From Nymphaea colorata (taxonomy: Eukaryota > Streptophyta > Magnoliopsida > Nymphaeales > Nymphaeaceae), in contig NW_022204767.1 in assembly GCF_008831285.2 (NCBI RefSeq), positions 1 to 40,364 on the forward strand: 40,364 nucleotides of DNA. Direction: 5' to 3'. This document shows positions 12,378 to 21,720 of this stretch, piece after piece. The position numbers and the translations under genes were made by a program. The notes under the pieces are model-generated. The model saw nothing but the letters and a program-made list of their open reading frames with translations, was not told the DNA's origin and searched no databases. Numbering within the stretch: position 1 is the stretch's first letter; every line of letters begins with the position of its first letter.

Positions 12378-12749
12378 TAGGGATGCCTATATATCAGCTT
12401 TGGATAGAAAATCTAATCGATCTGTTTCGAAGAAATTGGATATGAAAAAGAAAAAAATATCCTATTAAAAAGTAGGATTGAATTCAGCTTTAATAATTGG
12501 CTTCCAATCAGATTTTCGGATATACATGAACATCCGGTTGGATTTGCATATGGATTTGAATCAGATTTGTTATTATGCAAATATCCTATTCAGTTCAAAA
12601 TGGGTCAATTTCAGTTCAAAATTCGTATTCAGATATGAATATGAAAATTATATTCAAATCAAATAGAATTTCTGAAATAGGATTCTAGATTTGGATTTAG
12701 ATATGGCTAAAGGTAAATCCAATTTGACTATGATCCATTGACATCCCTA
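12378..12749. mobile_element. MITE-like element (hAT-type ends), copy A
   Basis: The ends form an imperfect terminal inverted repeat: tagggatgcctat at 12378 and the reverse complement of tagggatgtcaat ending at 12749, matching at 11 of 13 positions. The interior is made of degenerate words such as ggatttgaatcaga and ttcaaaattcgtattc. Ends of the form TAGGG-TGTCAATGG are typical of non-autonomous hAT elements in plants. I see no clean 8-bp target-site duplication: the flanks gttgcgca and attgtggt match only partly. It carries no transposase. Confidence 0.4.
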
Positions 12750-13034
12750 ATTGTGGTTGAAGGGGTGGGTAGCTTTGTCCTTCCTTCCTTTCTTTCTCCT
12801 TTGGCATATGACCAGTAGTGAGGTTAGTGGTTTCTTTTTGTGAAAGAGGCCTTAAAGATAGTTGGGTCTGCCACATGTTTTGATCATTCTTTTCTTTTTC
12901 CTCTTCTCCCTTACATGCTTTGCTCAGAACATTGGCAGAAACACATGGTGGCTGGTGTGGGCCAGCTGCGACACCAACCCATTAAAATTTTCATTGAAGC
13001 AATGAATACATTCCACATTTATACAAAGAATTAT
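12750..13034. other. spacer before the promoter repeat array, copy A
   Basis: Short AT-rich spacer. The open frame at 12840-13103 is disrupted by indels in unit B and is not supported as a gene. Confidence 0.4.
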
Positions 13035-13990
13035 AACTTACACAAACACCATCTTTTAGTGCATTTTATTTTTGCTCAAAGAAAGTGTGTCAAACGACTA
13101 TAGCTTATGTAAGCAACATAATGTAAGATGTCACTCGTCATTCAAATTCTCTAACCATTATTGACACGCAATGTGCACTCGATTACGGCTCTCTATAAGG
13201 TAGGAAACCATGTTCATAATAATGTTGAAAGGACATGTTGCACCACTTAAAGGTGAAGGGGTGCAATTACTCAAAAACGTGTAAAAAATAAACATGGTCT
13301 TTCATAAAAATGGTTTTTAGTGGTGAGCATTAACAAATAAGTGTCGGATATAATGCCCGTCAAAAACGTGAAGAAAGAATGCATTCTATCTATACACAAA
13401 TAAAATAAAAGTACCAAATAACTATGGCTTAGGCAAGTGTCATAGTTTAATGCATTCCATTTATATAGAAAGAAAAAAGTATCAAACATTTATAGCTTAC
13501 GCAAATAGCATATTTTTAAGAGATTGAAACTTATTAAAATTCTTTAACCATTATAGACACGCAATATACACTTGGATGCAGCTCTTTATAAGCTAGCAAA
13601 CCATGTTCATAATATTGTTGAAACGGCAAGTAGCACCACTTAAAGGTGAAGGGGTGCAATTACTCAAATACTTGTAAAAAATAAACATGGTCTTTCATAA
13701 AAATGGTTTTTAGTGGTGAGCATTAACAAATAAGTGTCGGATTATAATGCATATCAAAAACTTGAAGAAAGAATGCATTCTATCTATAAAATAAAAGTGC
13801 CAAATAATTATGGCTTGGCCAAGTGTCATAGTTTAATGCTTTCTATTTATATACAAAGAAAAAAGCATTAAACATTTATAGGTTATGCAAACACCATATT
13901 TTAATAGATTGAACCTAATTAAAATTCTCAAACCATTATAGACACGCAATCCACACTCGGATGCAGCTCTATATAAATTAGCAAACCAAT
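13035..13990 (+). repeat. ~390-bp promoter-proximal tandem repeat, copy A
   Basis: Monomers start at the word accatta/accatt at 13154, 13547 and 13932, giving periods of 393 and 385 bp. A partial leading piece lies at about 13035-13153. Each monomer start carries gacacgcaat, then a ctc/gctct word, then a TATA-like box (near 13193, 13585 and 13970), then tagcaaacca or a close variant. The third monomer is cut off right after this, where the TPS 5' untranslated leader begins. Inside the monomers, gcaccacttaaaggtgaagg-ggtgc could form a hairpin. The TPS core promoter is thus the last, truncated member of the array. Confidence 0.8.
13970..13977 (+). promoter_or_regulatory. TATA box of TPS copy A
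   Basis: TATATAAA lies 81 bp before the ATG, followed by a short leader rich in CA and AAC words (caacaacaaacacacac). This spacing predicts transcription start near 14000-14010 and a leader of about 50 nt. Confidence 0.65.
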
Positions 13991-14057
13991 CCTGAGCTAA
14001 GTCATCCGAGAGGCAGTGAAAGCATTCAGCATTCAACAACAAACACACACTGTTCTA

Positions 14058-16562
14058 ATGGCTGCTCATCTTGCCTCCCTTTCCACTCTTTTTGTTACTT
14101 CCCCCAAGCTTGCTTCTAATAGCAAGGCTGGGTTCAAGCCATGGAGCACCACCCTGGTGAGATGTGAGCCAAGGGCTGAGGGCTGCGGTAGGTCTGCTGC
14201 TCAAAGGAGGCCTTCCAGATACCAGCCAAGTACATGGAACTATGACTTCATCCAGTCCATTACCAGCGCAACATCAGTAATTTTCCATACCTCTGATCTG
14301 ACTATTATTTTGTTTATTTGGGTGTGATGATGTGATCATAATTGAAAGACATGAAAATCAAAGCAGATCGAAACACAAAGGACCAGAGTCGAAGAATTGA
14401 GAAGAGAAGTCCGACAACTTATAACATCTACAACTGAGCAAGTGGCTCAGTTGGAGCTCATCATTCACTTGAACGTTTAGGTGTAGCGTATCACTTTGAG
14501 AGTGAGATCAGGCGATCGCTAGATGCCATATCCACGAGCACTAGAGGATTTGAGGACCTCTACTCCTCTTCACTTCGGTTCAGAATTCTGAGGCAACATG
14601 GCTATAATGTTTCTGCAGGTATACATATATATATACACATGTGTTAATTCCAAAAAATTGACTCAATAATTAGTTCTTAATCTAGACTGTCTATTACGAA
14701 TGTGTTAATTGACACTAACCATTAAAGTTTCTTTTTGCATTTCGTAGAGTGCTTTAGTAGATTTAGGGAACAGTCAGGCCGGTTCTCTGAGAATCTTCGT
14801 GAGGACGTGAGAGGGTTGCTGAGCCTCTACGAAGCATCACAACTAGCCTGTGAAGGAGAAACTGTGTTGGAAGAAGCTACGGCCTTCTCTTCAGAGCATC
14901 TTAGAGCAAGGATAAGCCGCATGGACCAGAGGATGTCTCGACAGGTACAGCGTGCTCTGCAGGTTCCGCTCCACAGAAGGGTTCGCAGGGTCGAGGCCCG
15001 AGAGTATATTGAGACATTCGAGAGGACGGACCGCAGAAGCCAAGTGCTGCATGAGTTTGCTAGGCTGGACTTCAACATGGTGCAGACAATCCACCAAAGA
15101 GAGCTCAGGGAGTTATCCGGGTACAATTCATTCTTGCACTTTTGCCTAAATAACTTGGTTAATAGTTGATAATAATGCAGCAACTAATGTCATTCTATGT
15201 ATATATGTATATCAGTAATGAATATCTTGTATGTTACATTGTTGCTGGCCTGCATCATTGGGTCCACGAATAATCAACCATGAGTCCTTTGTTTTGGGTG
15301 TTTGCAGGTGGTGGAGGGACTTGGGCTTGGGCGAGCACATTAGCTTCGCCAGAGATAGGCTGGTGGAGAGCTACTTCATGGCGGTGGGGAAGATGCATGA
15401 GCCACAGTTCTCACAGTACAGGATGCAACTCGCCAGGGTCTCGTACTTGATGGCCACCGTTGAGGACATCTTCAGCGAGCATCAGTCTGTTGAGGAGCTC
15501 GAACGCTTTGTGCAAGTTGTTGAGAGGTAAAGGATGATCATGGTTGATGAATTAGAGAGAGCAACTCTGTCTCTAGTTTCTGCTTCACATTGTTAGGAGC
15601 CAATGAGGATGCTCTATATTGTATATACGCAGGTGGGATCTTCAAGCGGCAGAGCAGCTGCCTCAGTCACTGAGGGTCTTCTATGCGGCTGTCTACAACA
15701 CAACCAACCAGATCAGCTACACTGTTCTTAGGAGGCATGGCCGTGATATCACTTCACACATGAGGAGAGCGGTACGACACTTTCTCTATGAAATATTTCT
15801 TCTACTCTTCACATCATCACATTAGTATATTAGCTTCACTTTCTAATTGACTTGCTCTCTTCTACTCTTGGGCAGTGGGTGAGTGTGTGCAGAGCTTACT
15901 TGGTTGAAGCAAGGTGGCACCGTGCCCGACAGACACCAAGGCTAGAGGAATATTTGAGCAACATCCGGGCAGCCATGACCGGCCCTATTCTCCTCCCTGC
16001 CTACTTCTTCCTCTCCCAAAACATTGAGGAACAAGCAATCCAGCAGCTGCAGAATGAGTCCAACATCATCAACTTCTCATCGATGATAGTTCGTCTCTCG
16101 GCTGACCTCCAGAGATCCAGGGTTAGTTTAGTGTATTTTCTGCTGGTTAACTGGTATTAGCTTCTGAGTTGACAATGTTCTTGTTCTGTTTTTTTTTATT
16201 TGATTGGCTGATGATCTTCTCTTTATATGTTGAACACTTGATCGAAGGTTGGATTCGGGAGAGGGAACCTGCCTAGATCGGTCCAGATTTATATGAACGA
16301 GGCAAGGGTAGCGGAGGAGCAAGCACGGCAGCACATAAGGAACTTGCTAAGGGATGCATGGAGGAGGCTGAACAGGGAGCTGCTCTCTGCTCAGCAGCAG
16401 CAGCAACAGACCGCCTTCTCTCGTTCCTTCATGAACGTGGCTCTCAACATTGCGAGGGTCTCCCAGTGCATGTACGACTATGAAGATGGCGTCGGTGTCT
16501 TGGAGCATGAGTCCATGGACCGTATCTACTCTCTCATTGCCGAGCCCATCCAGACTGCCTAA
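14058..16562 (+). CDS. terpene synthase (TPS-b-like), copy A; degenerate metal-binding motifs, one 1-bp frameshift
   Basis: Seven exons: 14058-14276, 14367-14618, 14748-15120, 15308-15526, 15633-15771, 15876-16121 and 16248-16562. All introns are GT-AG, and the sizes (373, 219, 139, 246 nt for exons 3-6) match the classic TPS pattern. The product would be about 587 aa. Residues 1-45 look like a plastid transit peptide, and RRX8W is at 50-60, as in monoterpene synthases. Further motifs are GWWRDLGLGEHISFARDRL (RDR at 297-299), VEARW near 411-415 and LEEYL near 424-428. The family normally ionises a prenyl diphosphate with three Mg ions. Here DDxxD is EDIFS (334-338) and NSE/DTE is ADLQRSRVG (477-485), so normal catalysis is doubtful. 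Exons 2-7 encode one Lys (310) and about 68 Arg. A Q6 run lies in exon 7. Exon 2 lacks one base near 14464 that copy B has. Otherwise the frame is open. Confidence 0.85.
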
Positions 16563-16639
16563 GCAACTGTTTCCCAATCTATCAACCATGTTGGTGCCCA
16601 TTAACCGAATCCTACTTATGATGCTATGTATCATCATGT

Positions 16640-16645
16640 AATAAA
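16640..16645 (+). terminator. poly(A) signal of TPS copy A
   Basis: AATAAA, 78 bp after the stop codon, within an AT-rich 3' flank that then runs into a CT-rich microsatellite (about 16676-16715). Confidence 0.6.
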
Positions 16646-16999
16646 ATGGGTACATTAATAAATTAAATTCAGTACTCTCTCTCTCTTTATCTCTCACTCT
16701 CTCCCTCTCTCTCGCTGTCACATGTATGCACACAGTCATAATTTCCTTGATATCTATACACCTCATAAAGCACTTCTTGTGGTCGTCTCTAAAGATTTGG
16801 AACCATCCTCCCTTGCTCAAGCCGTTAAGCATCAATGTTGGTGTAACGCCATGGCTGCTTAATTTAAAGCACAATAAGAGAATGAAACATGAGATTTGGT
16901 GCATACTCTAAAAAACGTAAAACCATGGGGAATAAGCGGGTTTACCGAATTAAATACAATTCTAAAGCATGTGCACGGAATGGTCCAAGGCTTTCTTAC

Positions 17000-17208
17000 C
17001 TTGCATCCTTGAGGGCTGCCGGCAATAGTTCCAGCTTCCTCTGTTGGTTGATGAGATCGTCTTTGGCATTCAAGATGAGGCCGACCTTTTCTTTCAATAA
17101 ACTGGTGACGGCTTCCAAAATAACAGAAAGAGCGCTTCTGCAAGTAGGTCCACTACTAAAGCCAACCTCCTCTGTTTCTTGGTGGACGGGAAGAGCAGAG
17201 GAAAAGAA
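17000..17208 (-). pseudogene. NLR N-terminal (Rx_N) exon fragment, copy A
   Basis: On the minus strand a 209-bp frame reads VILEAVTSLLKEKVGLILNA then KDDLINQQRKLELLPAALKDA. This aligns with the first helices of the coiled-coil in the large NLR relics (ATNLLKEMKDYLLNAKDDL, then KAIKDADQ). It ends at a good splice donor (G|GTAAG at 16995-16999). The ATG position of the large relics is replaced here by TTTAGTAGT, and a TGA lies just upstream at 17209-17211, so the start is lost. No NB-ARC follows within reach. It is a stranded N-terminal exon about 440 bp downstream of the TPS stop, on the opposite strand. Confidence 0.7.
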
Positions 17209-17447
17209 TCAGAAGTGAAGAAATTAGGCAAATTAAGGAAGAGATCAAACTTATAAAGGTGAGCAAGTGGACTCTCGCTTTCTTTTAACTCAGAAAATTA
17301 AATTTCTCAAGTTGCAGAGTTTATGAGAGAATATATCTTTAAGGGTCCATTTGTTGGCTTCCAATCAGAAGCTTTACCGATTTGGACTATGGTTAGGCTT
17401 CTATGCACACTGGCAAAGTTTCATATATTTTTTCTGTAACCCCATCT

Positions 17448-18115
17448 GCTGCAGGAACTCAGAGACCATCTTGGGGAAAGGTTATCCATCCTAGGCTAAA
17501 GTGGTTGAGGTGCTGTTATATCATGATACGGAACCTTTTCTGTTTCATAGGCTGAAGCCTTCAGTATTTACATATGTCCTGCACTTGATCTGCTGCAGGA
17601 GTTAAGATGCCATCTTAGAGGAAAGGTAAAAATTATCCGATATGTTGTAGTGTTTAAAATCGGTGACAGATTGTAACTATATTTTTTTTTTGGTCAAGTA
17701 TGAATCTTTTGCATTCAGTCGGCTCTTTTTTTCTCTCCCCTGTTTGATTTATGTATTGTACATTTTTTATGTCATGTTTTCCATCTGCATAAGTAGAGTG
17801 AATCTGTAAACATCAATAGATTGCAATTGCTTTCAGCAAACATGACAGAAGTCAATAGGACTTCGTCATGTTGGTGTGGTTGAGAACATCAGCTTGGGAG
17901 GCCACAGGAAATGACTCCTGAAACTGAGAAAACCAGTTCTTTTTTACTTCCCCAATGTCAAGTCTTTTGGTGGGCGTAAATAGTATTACTCCTCAACAAA
18001 ATGATGCAGTAGCAAATACATTTCTCAAAGATAAACTGGAACAGATTGCCTCCTTCTAGAAGTTTCAGTGGTTGAGCACCTAAGAGACAATCTTGGAGAA
18101 AGGTTTACAATTACT
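17448..18115 (+). pseudogene. repeated NLR 3'-end (LRR) fragments in opposite orientation
   Basis: Three degraded pieces of the last LRR lie on the plus strand. The piece at 17448-17574 is the reverse complement of 25380-25490, including the NLR end and its 3' flank. The piece at about 17578-17640 reads CPALDLLQELRCHLRGKV, compared with CPALHLPHELRDHLGERL in copy B. The piece at about 17890-18110 has ISLGGHRK, a KL-rich stretch and VEHLRDNLGERF, with several stops. The second and third are each followed by the same 3' sequence (aaaatcggtgacagattg, then a T run, then catgaatctt). Part of this segment was therefore itself duplicated, with a spacing of about 480 bp. Confidence 0.65.
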
Positions 18116-18400
18116 AAAATGTTTTAGTTTGTTAAAATCGGTGACAGATTGAAACTATTTTTTTTTTTTAAACATGAATCTTCTTTGCTTTTCGTCAGCT
18201 CTTTTCTTTCCCTCCCTTGCTTGATTTCAGACTTGTAAAATTTTTTATGCCATGCTTTCCATTTTCTCTTTCACCCACCACACATTTGGTCTATTTGTTC
18301 TTAGCCGATCCAACCACCATTTAATTTTTATGCATCCACATAATATTTTTCTTCCTTTATTTTTCTTGACTGTCACATCATGATAGAATGGACAGTCTTA

Positions 18401-18401
<1 letters not shown>

Positions 18402-18462
<61 letters not shown>
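18402..18462. repeat. compound (TA)n(GA)n microsatellite
   Basis: About 29 bp of TA repeats run directly into about 32 bp of GA repeats. Confidence 0.95.
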
Positions 18463-18465
<3 letters not shown>

Positions 18466-18943
18466 CAAAATCTTAAAAATTTCAGAATTATTATTTTATC
18501 ATATGGGTAGAATTATGAGTCGAGAATCTTAAAAGTTTTTCCTCTCTCTTGGCACATGTTATGATGAGTTTAATACACCAATTCCGGAATTTTAGTTCTT
18601 GCACTATCAAACACATAATTTTCAATTTTAAAATCAAAGTTCCAGACTATCAAAGGTGAAATTTTGTTTCTATAACACAAGGTGGTCATATGCCCCCTTA
18701 AACTTAGTCCTCTAAGGCTTTCTAGAAGTGTTTGTGGCATCATTGAAGGTGGTTCCACGAAAAGTTGGAGGTGGCTATTCAGTTCCATCTAAGCAGGGCC
18801 AAAAGGTTAAACAATTGGCTTTTTGCATGCATTCTTCACAAGGTTGCACTCTAAGAGATCATTCGATTGCCATGGAATCTGCCTAAGGGAACCCATGCAT
18901 TCTGTTTTAAAAACGATTTTCAATTCAAACCCTGCCCACGGGA

Positions 18944-19215
18944 TAGGGATGTCAATGGATCAGATTTCAGTCGGATATAACCTTAGTCATATCCATTTTT
19001 TCAAATATTCACATATTCGGATTCAAATACAAAACAAAAAATTATATCCAAGTCTGAATCTGGAATCCGACTTTTACAATCCAAATCTAGTTTTTATATT
19101 TATGTTCAAATCCGAATCCGATCAAATATTTAATGTTTATCTGAATCCAAATACGAATGGATGTCATTTCTTAAATCCATATCCAAACTACTATTTTTTG
19201 GAATTTTTAATATGA
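18944..19215. mobile_element. MITE-like fragment with a hAT-type end
   Basis: It starts with tagggatgtcaatggatcag, the same kind of end as the element at 12378-12749. It continues with degenerate words such as cggatataacc, ttcggattcaaatac and caaatccgaatccgatc. I do not find the opposite inverted end, so it is probably truncated on the right. The right limit given is approximate. Confidence 0.35.
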
Positions 19216-19710
19216 GATCTGAGGGTATCAAACAAAACCTAAAATAAAAAATGTTTATTAACATAAAAAGGATTTGCTCAACATTCAAATTTGTCTTAGA
19301 ATTTAGATGTTCCTCACTTTTTCTACAATCACATATGTCCTACAACCACAAAAAATATTGTAAGATAATATCGGGTCCAACTAATTGACTAGGATCCGAT
19401 CTGTTTGTTCATGGGCCTCAAGTGAATTTTTGCACCCAAACGTAGGAAGGCAATGAGGGCGTTCTTTCACATCCAACTGCTTTTCTCTCCCCCTCTTTTG
19501 TCGTTACTCACGGATTCCACATAAGTAAATTACCCTTAACACTATGGACATATTACATTATTGCCATTTTCATGGGTGGTTAAGTTTTTTTATTCCCCGC
19601 AAAATTTTTTTAATCTAATTTATGGCAGACTGTTGAAAATGCTTCTATAAAATTAGTTGAAGTCACATGGAGATAGTTAAGATATTAATGTCATTTACGT
19701 AATATATAAT

Positions 19711-21208
19711 CATTAATTAACTTGGTGAACAACATTTTATTAAAAAAACAAATAAACACTTGCAGTTGACTTAAATCATCCTAAACTTTGTTTAATCTAT
19801 TTATTTATTTAAGAGAGAGAAAATAGTTTCGTTATATATTATATTTTTCAACATGTCCTTGTCCAAATGAGTTTGTGTTCAAAAAGTTTTCTATGTATTC
19901 CTGTGAGTTGCTGAAATTCTTTATATAAGAAAAAAGGAAATGTATGTCCTCAGGTACGAATTTTAAAGTTATGGTAAAAAGAAAAGGAAAAAAGGTCAAG
20001 AAGTGTTTGTTTATAAAAGTACTTGTACACATTGATAGAAATTCTAGAAAGGCCAAACGTATTTAAGGTGACCGCATTTAAAAGCTACAAGTGGTTATCA
20101 TTTTAATTCATAGGAGAAGAGATGTACAATTTTTTGCCTTGGCTATACTGTACTACTGCCACAAGCAACATATCTTTATTTTTTTCTCATTAGCTCAAAG
20201 CACATTATTCTTTAAGGACGACGAATTTCTTCAAGAGTAAACAAGGGTATTTCTTTTTTGAGGATGAATAATCTCTACTTAATGGTAGAGCTAAGGTTGT
20301 CAATGGATCCAATATCCGACTGCATTGGACATGGAAACAAAAAAGAAAAAAAAATTGACATTTGATTAAGAAATTGGATGTATTTGGATTTTAAAAATGC
20401 CACTAGATTAGATTTGGATTCGAATTTATATGTAAATGTAAAAAAATTGAAAAACTTTAAAATTTATATGTAAATGTATAAAATTCAAGTTTAATATATA
20501 TATATATATATATAATTTGGAAATTTATTATTTCAGCCCCTCTTAAAATTTTGAAACTATATTTGGCCCTTGCGACAAAAAAAATTCCGCTTTCACATAT
20601 CAAAATATGGTCCGGATTTCATTGTATAATTAAATGTTGGATTCCGACTTCGATCATGTTAAAGTAAAAGCTAGATAACCGATTAGATCCAGACTGCAAA
20701 TTTAAAATTTGCATTCACATAAACTTGTCTTTCATTGGCATTCAAATCTTAATTTTGAATCTAGGTATTTGAACTTCTAATAAACTGAATATGATAATAC
20801 TCTAAAATTGGTTTGAATTTGATGCAACGGAGTATCTTTCGTATGCTGGCCATACACTCACCCAAAGTTGGGGAGAGAATGGAATTTCTTTTACAAAGAT
20901 ATAAAAGACACCCACATCTTCTCTTCAACTTGTGGCATTGTATATTTGTGTTTATGACGAGAGACAGGGGGAGGGAGATGCTATCTGCAGATAAATAGTC
21001 CGACATCAAGGAAGAAAAGTAGTTGTGGGGGTCTTGTAAGAAGAGCTCCAATCTGCCCAGTAGTCGAGGACACTTGGCACTTGAGGCAATTATTCTACCC
21101 AAGTATTTCTTGTTTCTTTTTCTTGCTTCTTTAGCTAGTTTTATTATTCAGTCAGTGGCCTCTTTGCTAGTATCAGTTGTTCCACATCAAAATTAAAACT
21201 TAAATTTG
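19711..21208. repeat. inverted copy of the non-coding repeat block
   Basis: Reverse-complement match to 23962-25371 (unit B) and 901-2345 (unit A), diverged by small indels. The left edge (cattaattaac at 19711) corresponds to the base just past the NLR 3' end in unit B. The missing NLR 3' end lies in the same inverted sense at 17448-17574, so a formerly continuous inverted copy is now split by about 2.1 kb. The minus-strand frames at 19832-20056 and 20761-21102 mirror the short frames of the direct copies and are not genes. Confidence 0.8.
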
Positions 21209-21424
21209 AGCTAACTATTTGGTGGACTTGGCACCATTAAATCTTTGATTTGAGCTAACTGCCTGCTCTGATGCAAGAAGGTGGTCTTGGCCTTCTTGAC
21301 GTCACCAACTCCTCATGCACCCTTTCGGCCGGACACCAATACTTGAGTGGGAGCTTGTGAACACGTAATGCTTATTTCTCTTGGATATGAAAAAGCTGCC
21401 TTTTGGGGATGAGAAGAGGTTTGT

Positions 21425-21720
21425 TACTTAATTTAGGGGTGTTTGGGTTACAGTGAAGGTGAAAATTTGGTGTGAGGAATGGGGTACTCATAATTTCATT
21501 AACTTGAGATGAAATGGACTTGAAATAAAAAACAGAAGACCCTAGATACAAGGGCGAAGTCAGCAATTTTTTGTAGGAAGGGTAGAATAGTATTTGCTTT
21601 AAATATACAAGTACTGAACAATATTTTTCAAAATTTTTATGTAGCCCAAATAATTTTTTTTTTTAAATATAAGTATCATATTTTTTTCAAAATATGAGGT
21701 GGGAGGGGTCAGGGCTAGAA
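21425..21720 (+). repeat. shorter diverged copy of the 9826-10310 repeat
   Basis: Same orientation and word order as 9826-10310, with about 170 bp missing after the first 50 bp. It ends at the bases where the LINE remnant begins. Confidence 0.55.

Larger units (their letters stand above)
129..17428 (+). repeat. segmental tandem duplication, unit A
   Basis: The segment aligns end to end and in the same orientation with 23239-40364. The offset drifts from about 23,110 at the left to about 22,940 at the right because of scattered indels. The left edge is visible where homology starts at the word ttgca (131 and 23241). The right edge is not visible, because homology is still running when the window ends. 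Copy-specific indels include about 52 bp extra in A near 295-347, an extra 30-bp tandem copy at 8181-8250, about 85 bp missing from the A leucine-rich-repeat region near 2830, and about 50 bp missing from B near 39910. If the array is a simple tandem repeat, 17429-23238 also belongs to unit A and should recur beyond the window. Confidence 0.93.
18116..19710. other. inter-unit region, repeats, no gene seen
   Basis: AT-rich DNA with a compound microsatellite (18402-18462) and a MITE-like piece (from 18944). The open frames at 18570-18788 and 18823-19215 have no recognisable content. Confidence 0.45.

Noticed and set aside
12478-12666. 62-codon frame identical in both units
   Set aside because: Lies inside the MITE-like element and consists of its degenerate repeat words.
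13035-13990. Possible CRISPR-like or satellite array
   Set aside because: Only two to three monomers of about 390 bp with no spacer structure. This is a plant promoter-proximal tandem repeat.
14827-15183. Minus-strand open frames over TPS exon 3 (also 37753-38160)
   Set aside because: Shadows of the GC-richer TPS exon on the other strand.
16347-16904. 185-codon minus-strand frame over TPS exon 7 and its 3' flank
   Set aside because: Overlaps a well-supported exon and runs through a CT-rich microsatellite. The unit B version is cut by indels, and no family is recognised.
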